From: JBBQUN01 sp963698395
Lineage (GTDB): Bacteria; Actinomycetota; Acidimicrobiia; Acidimicrobiales; SZUA-35
NCBI GenBank assembly: GCA_963698395.1
Contig: CAVOQQ010000006.1
Span: 372,001-436,000, forward strand
DNA length: 64,000 bases
Direction of reading: 5' to 3'
The notes below the pieces were generated by a model. The model was not told where the DNA came from. It made no database searches and saw only the letters and a list, made by a program, of their open reading frames with translations. The position numbers and the translations under genes were made by a program. Every line of letters begins with the position of its first letter. Within the stretch, counting starts at the first letter, position 1. This document shows positions 51,198 to 59,600 of the stretch, one piece after another.

Positions 51198-51803
51198 ATG
51201 CAGTTCGCAATGGTCTCGTCATCGCTCCTCCAACTGCTCCTTCGTTGCCGATCGCCCTTCGAACCCACGCGCCGACGCGCCCTGGAGGAGTTGGGGGCAC
51301 TCGATCCCGATCAGATGTCGCTGGCCGATATCGGCGCCCTCGTCACCTTCGTCCCCGAGTTGATCGACCGTGGTGGACCCGATGCCGGCCGCCTCACGCT
51401 CTCGCTGCTGCAGCGTGATCTCGGCGGGCTTGCGGCAACACGGTTCGAACGGATCTACCCCTACCTGCCGCCAGAACTCGGTCCGCTGGTGGTCGGGGCA
51501 TTGGCCCGGCAGCGTCGACCCGAATCGTGGTTGGCGTTGCGCCGGGTCCTGCATCTCGAGCTGACTCAGCCCCAACACAGCGCACCGGATCCCGACATGC
51601 TCGAGCCGCTCGGAGAGGTCTGTCACGAGCCGACGTTCGCCCTCGAGTCGATCCTCGAAGCGATCGACGATCCCCTCTGGACCGCACAGGCCGTCCGGGT
51701 GCTCGTGAGCTGGCGAGAGAAGGGCTTGCTGTCCGAACCCGACCTCGCTCGTTGCAAGGAGCGCGTGCCGGTGCTCGACGACATGGCCACCGTCCCGGCG
51801 TGA
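51198..51803 (+). CDS. Hypothetical helical protein (201 aa)
   Basis: Not recognised. From ATG 51198 it is a soluble, helix-rich protein with repeated short helices (RRALEELGALDPDQMS, FERIYPYLPPELGPLVVGAL, RPESWLALRRVLHLEL, ESILEAIDDPLWTAQAVRVLV) reminiscent of HEAT-like repeats. No clear RBS. It converges on the MNIO operon from the left, with 21 bp between stop codons. Confidence 0.6.
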   Translation: MQFAMVSSSLLQLLLRCRSPFEPTRRRALEELGALDPDQMSLADIGALVTFVPELIDRGGPDAGRLTLSLLQRDLGGLAATRFERIYPYLPPELGPLVVGALARQRRPESWLALRRVLHLELTQPQHSAPDPDMLEPLGEVCHEPTFALESILEAIDDPLWTAQAVRVLVSWREKGLLSEPDLARCKERVPVLDDMATVPA

Positions 51804-51824
51804 GGTCCATGCCAACGTGCGGAC

Positions 51825-52046
51825 TCAGGCGCGTCGGCTCCACTGACGGGTGAGGTCGGCCGCCACCTCCAGCAGGGCGGCGTCGACCGGTCCGAGATCC
51901 ACACCGAGTTCGCCCGCCAACCGGACGAGCTGCTCCGCCATGTCGTCGCCGTCGGTGCCCTCGTGGAGCAGGTCGAGAAGCGCTGACTGATAGCGCCCGA
52001 TGGCGGCATCGACGGGCAGATCACCGCCTGAGGGAGCGCTGGTCAT
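51825..52046 (-). CDS. Small helical protein, third gene of the MNIO operon
   Basis: A 73-residue acidic protein with three predicted helices (AAIGRYQSALLDLLHE, MAEQLVRLAGELGV, AALLEVAADLTRQWS). Its ATG overlaps the stop of the MNIO gene (ATGA), so it is made together with that enzyme. Known MNIO systems need a small partner protein that binds the precursor peptide (for example MbnC, TglI); this could be a reduced counterpart. No homology is claimed. Confidence 0.65.
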   Translation of the reverse strand: MTSAPSGGDLPVDAAIGRYQSALLDLLHEGTDGDDMAEQLVRLAGELGVDLGPVDAALLEVAADLTRQWSRRA

Positions 52047-52906
52047 GACGACACCACGATCTCGTGAATTCGGCGGACGTCATCGCGGAACGCTTCGTGG
52101 GTCGCCGGATCGGTGAGTGTGGTCCCCAGTCGTTCGTAGACGACGACCTCGAGGTTCGGGCAGAGGGACGATGCTCGCCGCAGCAGGCTCGCCACGGCGG
52201 TCGGAACGAGTCCATCGTGAGTGTCCCGCCGAATGGTTCGACGGCGATCGGCCCGAGTGTCCCACGAGCCTCCGCTGACGTGGATCTCGCGGACTCGTTC
52301 GAGCGGGTGACCGGCGAGCAGCGCATCGAGGTCGAGTTCGAGATTGTGCGCCTGACACCACAGGTTGTGGAGGTCGAGCACGACGAAGCCATCGACGGGG
52401 GAGAGGAGCTCGTCGAGAAATCGGCCCTGCTCCGTTGCGTCAGCGGGGCCGAAGGAGGTGGCCAGGTTCTCGAGACCGACCGGCACGCCGGCCGATGTCG
52501 CCATGGCGGCCAGTCTCGAGCGCCCCACGGCGAGCACCGCCTCGCATCGAGGCATGGGGAGCGGCGCCGCAAACGAGAAGCTGCCGGCACCGACGAACCC
52601 CAGGTGTTCCGAGACCTGCCGGTACGAACGCCGATCGACCTCGGTCTCGAGCTGCTGCAACCACCAGCGATCGTGTGGCGTCTCGGCGCCGGCGAGCAGG
52701 GAGTACGAGATCCCGTGACCGAGGAGCTCACCGGCCGCTGCGTAGTCGTCGAGCAGCCCGTCGACCCAGTCGGGAACCCCGCTCGGCCCCCAGCCCATGT
52801 CGAAGCTCCACTCGAGCGTCTCGATCAGACCATCGTCGAACAGCGGCAGCGCCGCCTCGGCGAAGGATGGCTGCGGCATCAGGGACAGCCCGAGCGTGGG
52901 TCGCAT
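52043..52906 (-). CDS. MNIO-family (DUF692) multinuclear non-heme iron enzyme
   Basis: A 287-residue TIM-barrel protein matching the DUF692/MNIO pattern step by step: LGLSLMPQ at the start, LLGHGISYSLLAG, SEHLGFVG, PVGLENLATSF, VVLDLHNLWCQAHN, VREIHVSGGSWDTR, DTHDGLVPTAV and a final VVYERLG. These supply the His, Asp, Asn and Glu ligands of the iron cluster. Characterised members (MbnB, TglH, bufferin-modifying enzymes) oxidatively rearrange cysteines in peptides. The start shares one base with the stop of the upstream CPACGMG peptide gene (TGATG). That peptide is the obvious substrate. Confidence 0.88.
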   Translation of the reverse strand: MRPTLGLSLMPQPSFAEAALPLFDDGLIETLEWSFDMGWGPSGVPDWVDGLLDDYAAAGELLGHGISYSLLAGAETPHDRWWLQQLETEVDRRSYRQVSEHLGFVGAGSFSFAAPLPMPRCEAVLAVGRSRLAAMATSAGVPVGLENLATSFGPADATEQGRFLDELLSPVDGFVVLDLHNLWCQAHNLELDLDALLAGHPLERVREIHVSGGSWDTRADRRRTIRRDTHDGLVPTAVASLLRRASSLCPNLEVVVYERLGTTLTDPATHEAFRDDVRRIHEIVVSS

Positions 52907-53229
52907 CAGCCCATGCCGCAGGCAGGGCACTCGAACGAACCGTCGAACGAGCCGGCGTCGTCGACGCCGACCTCGACCGAACCGGAGTCGGAACGTGCGT
53001 TGGTCGTCGACCCTTCGATGACCGAGGTCTGGAGCCGGCCGGTCGATCGGGGGTCGGGATGGGTCTCGGATGCCGATGCCGCAGCGGCGAACGCCAACGA
53101 GCCGGCGGCTGCCGCGGCGGCCAGGAGACCGATGGTGCGCGCCGAGACTCGGCGTGGGTTCGCCCGAAGATCGTTCCCGGAGTCGGAGGTTGGGGGAGAT
53201 GCTGGGTCGATGCCGTTCGATGTGTTCAT
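52906..53229 (-). CDS. Exported precursor peptide with C-terminal CPACGMG (putative MNIO substrate)
   Basis: A 107-residue peptide. An N-terminal charged region (about 1-30) is followed by a hydrophobic Ala-rich signal segment (about 31-52) ending in a likely cleavage site ASA-SET. A low-complexity hydrophilic spacer rich in Ser, Asp and Gly comes next, and then the C-terminus FECPACGMG. The only cysteines are Cys101 and Cys104 at the very end. This layout (signal, spacer, terminal Cys motif), directly coupled to an MNIO gene, is what is seen in MNIO-modified RiPPs such as bufferins. Modification and metal binding are inferred. Confidence 0.75.
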   Translation of the reverse strand: MNTSNGIDPASPPTSDSGNDLRANPRRVSARTIGLLAAAAAAGSLAFAAAASASETHPDPRSTGRLQTSVIEGSTTNARSDSGSVEVGVDDAGSFDGSFECPACGMG

Positions 53230-53273
53230 GCACCCTCAGGCGTTGGCCGAGACGTTCTGGTTCCTGCAGGTTC

Positions 53274-53298
53274 CCACATTTCTCGGGACCACATTTCT
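53274..53298. repeat. 10-bp direct repeats upstream of the MNIO operon
   Basis: CCACATTTCT occurs at 53274-53283 and 53289-53298 (15-bp period) in the region between the peptide gene and the divergent saccharopine-dehydrogenase-like gene. The pair is flanked by GTTCCC/GGGAAC arms. Possible regulator-binding site for one or both genes. Confidence 0.5.
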
Positions 53299-53343
53299 TT
53301 CGCGGGAACGAGCCATCGTTCGTAGTGCCGCGTCGGGCGGTTC

Positions 53344-53349
53344 TAGGAT
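53344..53349 (+). promoter_or_regulatory. -10 box of the saccharopine-dehydrogenase-like gene
   Basis: TAGGAT, 6 nt before ATG 53356. Confidence 0.6.
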
Positions 53350-53355
53350 CGGATC

Positions 53356-54630
53356 ATGACCGAGCAGACGCCCAACGCACCGGTGACCCGCGAGACCGAG
53401 CGCCGCCTCGATCTGATCGTGTTCGGGGCGACGAGTTTCGTCGGGCAGCTCCTGTGTCGGGTTCTCGTCGATCGACACGGAATCGGTGGCCCCGCCTCTG
53501 GTTCCGACCAGCTGCAATGGGCCATCGCCGGTCGCAACGCCGAGAAGCTCGCTGCCGTCGCCAAGGCCACAGGCGCCGAGGTCGAACAGATCGTTGCCGA
53601 CGCTGCGAGTCCCGACGACATGGCCGCCCTGGTCGGTGCCGCTCACGTCGTGGTCTCCACGGTCGGGCCCTACGCGCTCTACGGTTCCGAGCTCGTTGCC
53701 GCTGCGGCGGCTGCCGGGACCGACTACTGCGATCTCACGGGCGAACCCCAGTGGATGCAGCGGATGATCGACGCCCACGGAGCGACCGCCGAGGCGAGCG
53801 GTGCACGCATCGTGCACTCCTGTGGTTTCGATTCGATTCCCTCCGACCTCGGGGTGCACGTGCTCCAGACCGAGGCGATCGAACGGTTTGGTGCGCCGTG
53901 CACGTCCGTCGCCATGCGAGTCAAGTCCATGAAGGGAGGGGCAAGTGGCGGCACCATCGCCAGCATGATGAACGTCATGGAAGAGGTGGCGAACGATGCC
54001 GGTCTTCGCAAGGCGCTGGCCAACCCCTATGCCCTCGCACCGGCCGACATGCGTTCGGGGGTCGAACAGCCCAACGTCATCACGCCGGTTCACGACGACG
54101 CGTCGGGCCAGTGGGTCGCCCCCTTCGTCATGGCATCGATCAACACTCGCGTCGTGCATCGCAGTCATGCACTCCTCGATCGTCCCTGGGGTGGCGAGTT
54201 CCTCTACGACGAGGCGATGCTGATGGGCAACGGGCCGCTCGGCATGGCGAAGGCCGTTGCCCTCTCTGGTGGGCTTGGCGGCTTTGTCGGGCTCGCCGCG
54301 ATCGGGCCGGTCCGGGGTCTTCTCAACCGTTACGTCCTGCCGAAGCCAGGCGAAGGACCGAGCCCGGACGACCAAGAGGCCGGCTCGTTCGACATCCGTT
54401 TCTTCGGCGAGACGGCGGCGGGTGAGAAACTGCAGATCTCGGTCACGGGTGATCGCGATCCGGGGTACGGCTCCACGGCCAAGATGCTGGCCGAGGCGGC
54501 GTTCTGTCTGGTCGAAGACGACGAGGTCGACGCCGGTGGAGGTTTCTGGACCCCGTCGACCGCGTTCGGCGATCGGCTGGTCGAACGGCTGGAGCGCTAC
54601 GCCGGGGTGCAGTTCACCATCGTCGTCTGA
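53356..54630 (+). CDS. Saccharopine dehydrogenase-like NADP-binding protein
   Basis: A 424-residue oxidoreductase of the saccharopine-dehydrogenase-like/trans-acting enoyl reductase group. The N-terminal Rossmann motif is LIVFGATSFVGQLL, with WAIAGRNAEKLAAV, VVSTVGPYALYGSELV and TDYCDLTGEPQWM as in mycobacterial trans-acting enoyl reductases. The central region (HSCGFDSIPSDLGVH) is typical of the group. It probably reduces an enoyl or keto group of a lipid intermediate. Leaderless start. Divergent from the MNIO operon. Confidence 0.87.
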   Translation: MTEQTPNAPVTRETERRLDLIVFGATSFVGQLLCRVLVDRHGIGGPASGSDQLQWAIAGRNAEKLAAVAKATGAEVEQIVADAASPDDMAALVGAAHVVVSTVGPYALYGSELVAAAAAAGTDYCDLTGEPQWMQRMIDAHGATAEASGARIVHSCGFDSIPSDLGVHVLQTEAIERFGAPCTSVAMRVKSMKGGASGGTIASMMNVMEEVANDAGLRKALANPYALAPADMRSGVEQPNVITPVHDDASGQWVAPFVMASINTRVVHRSHALLDRPWGGEFLYDEAMLMGNGPLGMAKAVALSGGLGGFVGLAAIGPVRGLLNRYVLPKPGEGPSPDDQEAGSFDIRFFGETAAGEKLQISVTGDRDPGYGSTAKMLAEAAFCLVEDDEVDAGGGFWTPSTAFGDRLVERLERYAGVQFTIVV

Positions 54631-54674
54631 TTCGGTGTCCTGATTCGGTCTTCTGACTTGGTGTGCCGGGCGGT

Positions 54675-55979
54675 TCAGACCGTCGGCAGGGCGGAACGAA
54701 CCCCGGCCGTCAGGCGGTCCGCCATCGCCTCGAGTTCGTCGGTCGTGACCGACAGCGGCGGGCCGATCAGCACGGCATCGCCGGTTGCGCCATCGACGGC
54801 CGAGGCGCACGGGTAGACCGTCAGTGCCTCGTCGAAGCATGCATCGGTGACGCGCTGAGCCGTTCCGGGCTCCTCGAACGGCGTCTTGGTCGTTCGGTCG
54901 GCGACGAACTCGATTGCCGACAGCAGCCCGAGCCCCCGAATGTCGCCGACGTTGGGATGATCACCGAGGCGGTCGGTGAGGAGCTGGCGAAGGTGGTCAC
55001 CCTTCGGCCCGGCGGTGTCGACGAGGTACTCCTGTTTCAGCACGCCGAGAACGGCGTTGGCCACCGCAGCGCCGATCGGATGGTGCGACCAGGTGAACCC
55101 GTGCACGAAGTTGGCTGCGCCATCGACGGTGTCGAAGATCTCGCCCGCCGCCAGGCAGAGCCCGAGCGGCCAATAGCCACTCGAAGCCCCCTTTCCTGCG
55201 GTGATGATGTCCGGCCGCACGTCCCAGTGCTCGACCGCGAACCAGCGACCCGTTCGGCCGAAGCCGGTCATGACCTCGTCGGCGATGAGGAGGATCCCGT
55301 GTCTGCGGCACATGTCGGCGAGGGCGGGCCAGTAGTCGTCGGGCGGCACCATCGCGCCGAGCGTCGCTCCGCTCACCGGCTCGGCGATGAAGGCCGCCAC
55401 CTGGTCGATGCCGGCATCGACCAGGACGGCCTCGGTCTCGGCGACGATCGCCTCGCCCGAGCGGTCGTCTCGATAGGTGTTGGCCATGGGGACTCTGACG
55501 GTGCGACCGATCCACGGCTCGTAGCCATTGCTGAGTGCCGGTCGGTCCGAGGCGTCGAGAACGCCCCGTGTGTTGCCGTGATAGGCGCCGTGTCGAGCGG
55601 CGATGAGATGGCGGTCTTCGCCCCGGGCCAGGTGATAGGCGCGGGCGAGTTTGAAGGCTGTCTCGTTGGCCTCGCTGCCTCCGCTCACCGGAAAGATGCG
55701 CACATCGTCGACCGGGACCAGCGGGGCGAGCGCTTCGGCATAGCGAACGAGCGCGAGCGAGCCGAATTGGGTGGCGTGCACGTAGTCGACCGATGCGGCC
55801 TGTTCGGCCATGGCGGCCACGACGGCCGGATGGGCGTGGCCGATCGAGTTGGCGATCGCCCCACCGGCGCCGTCGAGGTAGTGCTTCCCGTCGTCACCGA
55901 GAACGGTTCGTCCCGTGGTGTGTACGGCGAGCGGGCGGTCCGACGCTCGAGTGAAGATGTGGCGCGAGCCCTGAGTCAT
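54675..55979 (-). CDS. Class III aminotransferase
   Basis: A 434-residue PLP-dependent omega-aminotransferase-type enzyme. It shows YLDGAGGAIANSIGHAHPAV, the PLP-phosphate-binding SGGSEANETAFKLAR, the aromatic stacking region HGAYHGNTRG, DEVMTGFGRTGRW with the PLP Asp, and the Schiff-base Lys in DIITAGKGASSGYWP. Likely substrates are diamines, amino acids with terminal amines or beta-amino acids; it cannot be narrowed further. A TACGAT box lies 8 nt before ATG 55979. Confidence 0.9.
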   Translation of the reverse strand: MTQGSRHIFTRASDRPLAVHTTGRTVLGDDGKHYLDGAGGAIANSIGHAHPAVVAAMAEQAASVDYVHATQFGSLALVRYAEALAPLVPVDDVRIFPVSGGSEANETAFKLARAYHLARGEDRHLIAARHGAYHGNTRGVLDASDRPALSNGYEPWIGRTVRVPMANTYRDDRSGEAIVAETEAVLVDAGIDQVAAFIAEPVSGATLGAMVPPDDYWPALADMCRRHGILLIADEVMTGFGRTGRWFAVEHWDVRPDIITAGKGASSGYWPLGLCLAAGEIFDTVDGAANFVHGFTWSHHPIGAAVANAVLGVLKQEYLVDTAGPKGDHLRQLLTDRLGDHPNVGDIRGLGLLSAIEFVADRTTKTPFEEPGTAQRVTDACFDEALTVYPCASAVDGATGDAVLIGPPLSVTTDELEAMADRLTAGVRSALPTV

Positions 55980-55987
55980 AGGGACGG

Positions 55988-55993
55988 ATCGTA
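55988..55993 (-). promoter_or_regulatory. -10 box of the class III aminotransferase gene
   Basis: TACGAT on the minus strand, 8 nt before ATG 55979. Confidence 0.5.
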
Positions 55994-56073
55994 CGACGCA
56001 GACGCCCGTGCTTCCAGCATCGAGACAGCCGCAGGCAACGGGGCGAGCGACGAGAGCCGAATCGAGGGCCGAT

Positions 56074-56673
56074 TCAGGCAGCGGCCAGGGTGATCAGCCC
56101 GGTCACCAGGAACGCAACCCCGGCCACGAGCTTGAGGACACGATCCGGTACCCGTTCGGCAACGGCCCCACCCACCAGCACCGCCACCGTGGCGAGCAGC
56201 GCAAACGCACCGGCTGCGCCGACGAGCACGGCGATCGGCGAGCGCACCGTCGAGAGGGCCGCGGTCGTGAACATCGTCTTGTCGCCGAGTTCGGCAGCGA
56301 ACAGCAGACCCGCCGTTGCCACTGCCGTTGCCGGCCAGCCGGGCGGTGTCCGCTCCGTGGCGGAGAGATCGGGCGTCTCGTCGTCGTCCGACGATCGCGC
56401 CGAGACCAGAGCGGCGAGCCCGACGGCGACGAACCCCACCCCCACCACGACGGCGATGATCGACGCCGTTCGATCGCCGGCGCTGGCTCCCAACCACGCG
56501 CCGATCAGCACCGCCACCACCTGCACTCCGGTGATGCCGACGATGCCTCCGAGCGCGACCGGCCCGCGCCGCCAGCGAGCGGCAAGCGCAATCAAGAGCA
56601 GTTGGCTCTTGTCGCCGGTCTCCGACACCACGGTGAGGCCGAACGACGTGGCCGCGTCGGCGATGGCGCTCAT
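56074..56673 (-). CDS. GDT1/TMEM165-family (UPF0016) cation transporter
   Basis: A 199-residue membrane protein with two three-helix repeats, each bearing the family motif: SETGDKSQ in the first and AELGDKTM in the second. Bacterial and eukaryotic members export manganese or exchange Ca/Mn with protons. An acidic cytoplasmic loop (SSDDDETPD) separates the repeats. No Mn riboswitch is visible in the short upstream gap. Confidence 0.9.
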   Translation of the reverse strand: MSAIADAATSFGLTVVSETGDKSQLLLIALAARWRRGPVALGGIVGITGVQVVAVLIGAWLGASAGDRTASIIAVVVGVGFVAVGLAALVSARSSDDDETPDLSATERTPPGWPATAVATAGLLFAAELGDKTMFTTAALSTVRSPIAVLVGAAGAFALLATVAVLVGGAVAERVPDRVLKLVAGVAFLVTGLITLAAA

Positions 56674-56743
56674 CGGAGCTTTCTATCGGTCCTCCCGCCC
56701 GATCGCCCCAGCGAGCGGTGGTTCTTGCCATCCAACATCGGAG

Positions 56744-56749
56744 TACGGT
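56744..56749 (+). promoter_or_regulatory. -10 box of the HNH/IlvD-Edd operon
   Basis: TACGGT, 6 nt before ATG 56756. Confidence 0.6.
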
Positions 56750-56755
56750 CTCGGC

Positions 56756-57217
56756 ATGAGCCGACTCGAAGACATTGGTGAAGCCGACGGCTGGCGTTGC
56801 TGGCTCTGCGACGAACCAGTCGACCCCGCGATGTCCGTCAACGATCCGCGAGGACCGAGCATCGACGCTCGCATCACGAAGTCGAAGGCCAAGTCGAAGT
56901 CGAAATCACTCCCGGTGCCCGAACGCCTCGCCCATCGCCGCTGCAACACGGGCAAAGGGGCCGTCTCGCCCGAGATCGACTGGGCCGAGCATCTCTTCGT
57001 CGTCGATCCGGCGCCGATCATCGCCAGCACCGAACGACTGCTTCGCAAAGGTGGGCGCGAAGTCGTCGCCCGCTGCCCCAACGAAGACGACGCCAACGAG
57101 GCCGGCGCCTGGTTGGTCGACCGTCTTTCTCGGCTCCATCCTGGAAATGAGGCCTGGGTCACCGTCGAACCCGGTGGCGGACAGTGCATGCTCGTGTTGC
57201 ACATGGAGCAGGCATGA
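56756..57217 (+). CDS. HNH-like zinc-binding protein
   Basis: A 153-residue protein with an HNH-nuclease-like core: the first zinc knuckle WRCWLCDEPVDP, a central SIDARITKSKAKSKSK that includes a basic run, and HRRCNTGKG. The C-terminal half has an extra alpha/beta region (RCPNEDDANEAGAWLVDRL, AWVTVEPGG). Not clearly an active nuclease because the central His is not obvious. Its stop overlaps the IlvD/Edd ATG (ATGA); the pairing is unexplained. Confidence 0.7.
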   Translation: MSRLEDIGEADGWRCWLCDEPVDPAMSVNDPRGPSIDARITKSKAKSKSKSLPVPERLAHRRCNTGKGAVSPEIDWAEHLFVVDPAPIIASTERLLRKGGREVVARCPNEDDANEAGAWLVDRLSRLHPGNEAWVTVEPGGGQCMLVLHMEQA

Positions 57218-59019
57218 CCAGCGACGCTCCTTCCGAAACGCCGGTGGCCCTCCGCTCGGCGGCATGGTTCGACAATCCCGCCGATCCGGCGATGACGGCG
57301 CTCTACATCGAGCGCTACCTCAACTTCGGGTTGACCCGACACGAACTCCAGTCCGGGCGGCCGATCATCGGCATCGCCCAGTCGGGCTCGGATCTCTCGC
57401 CGTGCAACCGTCACCATCTCGAGTTGGCCAAACGGATCCGAGACGGCATCACCGCCAACGGCGGCATCGCATTCGAGTTCCCCACCCACCCCATCCAGGA
57501 AACCGGCAAGCGGCCGACAGCCGCGCTCGATCGCAATCTCGCGTATCTCTCGCTGGTCGAGGTGCTGCACGGGTACCCGCTCGATGGCGTGGTGCTCACC
57601 ACGGGTTGTGACAAGACCACGCCGGCCATGCTCATGGCTGCGGCCACGGTCGACCTACCCGCCATCGCCCTCCCCGGCGGCCCGATGCTCAACGGCTGGC
57701 ACGAGGGTGAGCGAACCGGTTCGGGCACCATCGTGTGGAAGGCCCGTGAGCTCCTCGCCCGCGGCGAGGTCGACTACGACGGTTTCATGGACCTCGTCGC
57801 GTCGTCGGCTCCGTCGGTCGGCCACTGCAACACGATGGGCACCGCATCGACCATGAATGCGTTGGCCGAAGCGCTGGGGATGACCCTCCCGGGGGCCGCA
57901 TCGATTCCCGGCCCCTACCGGGAACGAGGGCAGTGCGCCTACGCCACGGGTCGTCGCATCGTCGACCTGGTGCGAGCAGACCTGAAGCCGTCGGACATCA
58001 TGACCCGCTCGTCGTTCGAGAATGCGATCGTGGTCTGTTCGGCCATCGGCGGTTCCACCAACGCCCCGATCCACCTCAATGCCATCGCCCGACACGTCGG
58101 GGTCGGGCTCGACCTCGCCGACTGGGAGGCCATCGGCCACCACGTGCCGCTGCTGGTGAACATGCAGCCCGCGGGCGAGTACCTCGGCGAGGAATACCAC
58201 CGGGCCGGAGGACTCCCGGCGGTCGTGCGCGAACTGCTCGAGCACGATCTCATCCATACCGATGCGCTGACGGTCAACGGTTCCACGCTGGCCGAGAACT
58301 GTGCCGATGCACGCAGTCTCGACGTCGACGTGATTCGTCCCTTCGATCGCCCACTCGTCGACGACGCCGGGTTCCTGGTGATGACCGGCAACCTCTTCGA
58401 CACCGCGATCATGAAGACATCGGTCATCTCTCCCGAGTTCCGCGATCGGTACCTCAGCAACGTCGACGACCCTGAAGCGTTCGTCGGCAACGCCATCGTG
58501 TTCGACGGTCCCGAAGATTTTCATTCCCGTATCGATGACGAGGCGCTCGGCGCCGACGAGCACTCGATCCTGTTCATGCGCGGCACCGGGCCGATCGGCT
58601 ATCCCGGATCGGCCGAGGTGGTCAACATGCGGGCGCCGGCGTCGTTGCTCAAGCGAGGCGTCACGGCGCTGCCGTGCGTCGGCGATGGTCGCCAATCGGG
58701 CACGTCGGGGTCGCCGTCGATCCTCAACGCCTCACCGGAAGCGGCCGAGAACTCGGGGCTCGCCGTCTTGCGTACCGGTGATCGGGTCCGCATCGACCTC
58801 GCGAAACGCCGAGTCGACCTGCTGATCGACGACGCCGAACTGGCCGAGCGTCATGCCGCTCTTGCCGCCGCTGGGGGCTTTTCCATTCCCGAGCACCAGA
58901 CGCCGTGGCAGGAGATCCAGCGCAGCATGGTCGACCAACTCGACCAGGGCATGGTGTTGAAGCCGGCCGTTGCCTACCAGCGCATCGCAGCTCGAGGGGT
59001 TCCCCGCAACAACCACTGA
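57214..59019 (+). CDS. IlvD/Edd-family dehydratase (sugar-acid type)
   Basis: A 601-residue iron-sulfur dehydratase. It has LSPCNRHH and TTGCDKTTPAM, GSGTIVWKAREL, GHCNTMGTASTMNALAEALG with cluster cysteines, and SAIGGSTNAPIHL. The opening YLNFGLTRHELQSGRPIIGIAQSGSD is characteristic of the aldonate branch (arabonate/xylonate dehydratases) rather than of IlvD for branched-chain amino acids. It would convert an aldonic acid to a 2-keto-3-deoxy acid. Translationally coupled to the HNH-like gene. Confidence 0.87.
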   Translation: MTSDAPSETPVALRSAAWFDNPADPAMTALYIERYLNFGLTRHELQSGRPIIGIAQSGSDLSPCNRHHLELAKRIRDGITANGGIAFEFPTHPIQETGKRPTAALDRNLAYLSLVEVLHGYPLDGVVLTTGCDKTTPAMLMAAATVDLPAIALPGGPMLNGWHEGERTGSGTIVWKARELLARGEVDYDGFMDLVASSAPSVGHCNTMGTASTMNALAEALGMTLPGAASIPGPYRERGQCAYATGRRIVDLVRADLKPSDIMTRSSFENAIVVCSAIGGSTNAPIHLNAIARHVGVGLDLADWEAIGHHVPLLVNMQPAGEYLGEEYHRAGGLPAVVRELLEHDLIHTDALTVNGSTLAENCADARSLDVDVIRPFDRPLVDDAGFLVMTGNLFDTAIMKTSVISPEFRDRYLSNVDDPEAFVGNAIVFDGPEDFHSRIDDEALGADEHSILFMRGTGPIGYPGSAEVVNMRAPASLLKRGVTALPCVGDGRQSGTSGSPSILNASPEAAENSGLAVLRTGDRVRIDLAKRRVDLLIDDAELAERHAALAAAGGFSIPEHQTPWQEIQRSMVDQLDQGMVLKPAVAYQRIAARGVPRNNH

Positions 59020-59091
59020 CTCGACCCACCGCCGGGGAGTACGTTGGAGGGGCGTCGTCGTTCGGCGACGCAGACTCGAGGGGGCCGTCGT

Positions 59092-59493
59092 ATGGACGCC
59101 GACCGACTACGCAACATTCCTCTGCTCGCCGGACTCGACGAGGCAGCGCTCGATCGCGTTGCCGGGCTCTTTCGGGAGACCGAGATCCTGGCCGGCTCGG
59201 CCATGGCCAAGGAAGGCGACTTCGCCTACAAGTTCTTCATCGTCCTCGACGGCGAACTCGAGGTGCAACGGCACTTCGAGCACGTCGCCACGCTCGGAGC
59301 CGGTGAGTACTTCGGCGAGATGGCGCTCATCGAAGACAAACGTCGCAACGCCCGGGTGCTGGCGCTGACCCGCTGTCATCTGGCCTGGGTGATGCCGTGG
59401 GATTTCGACACGATTCGCGAGGAATTCCCCGAGATCGCAGCGCGTCTGGAAGCGACCGCCAACGCGAGACTGGCCCAAATCCCCCCGGAGTAG
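59092..59493 (+). CDS. Stand-alone cyclic-nucleotide-binding domain protein
   Basis: A 133-residue Crp-type cNMP-binding domain without a DNA-binding helix-turn-helix. The core contains NIPLLAGLDEAALDRVAGLF, AKEGDFAYKFFIVLDGELEV, and the phosphate-binding cassette GAGEYFGEMALIEDKRRNARV, with the conserved Glu and Arg for ribose/phosphate contact. It may sense cAMP or cGMP and act through a partner. The start ATG 59092 has GAGGGGG upstream; a TACGTT box near 59040 would give a 40-nt leader. Confidence 0.82.
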   Translation: MDADRLRNIPLLAGLDEAALDRVAGLFRETEILAGSAMAKEGDFAYKFFIVLDGELEVQRHFEHVATLGAGEYFGEMALIEDKRRNARVLALTRCHLAWVMPWDFDTIREEFPEIAARLEATANARLAQIPPE

Positions 59494-59499
59494 TCGAGT

Positions 59500-59539
59500 C
59501 GTCGGGCAGGCCGATCCGCTTGGTTCGCCCCGCCCGACG
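59500..59539 (+). terminator. Terminator hairpin after the cNMP-binding gene
   Basis: CGTCGGGC (59500-59507) pairs with GCCCGACG (59532-59539) around a partly structured loop. Confidence 0.5.
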
Positions 59540-59584
59540 GTCGTTCGTCCAGCTCAGAAAGGAATTGCTCGACGCGCTCGACAG

Positions 59585-59600
59585 CCTAACAGTCGTTAGG
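59585..59600. promoter_or_regulatory. Likely TetR operator
   Basis: CCTAAC-AGTC-GTTAGG, a perfect 6-bp-arm inverted repeat, directly abuts a TAGGTT -10 box (59601-59606) that lies 8 nt before the TetR ATG. The position suggests autorepression of the operon. Confidence 0.65.
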
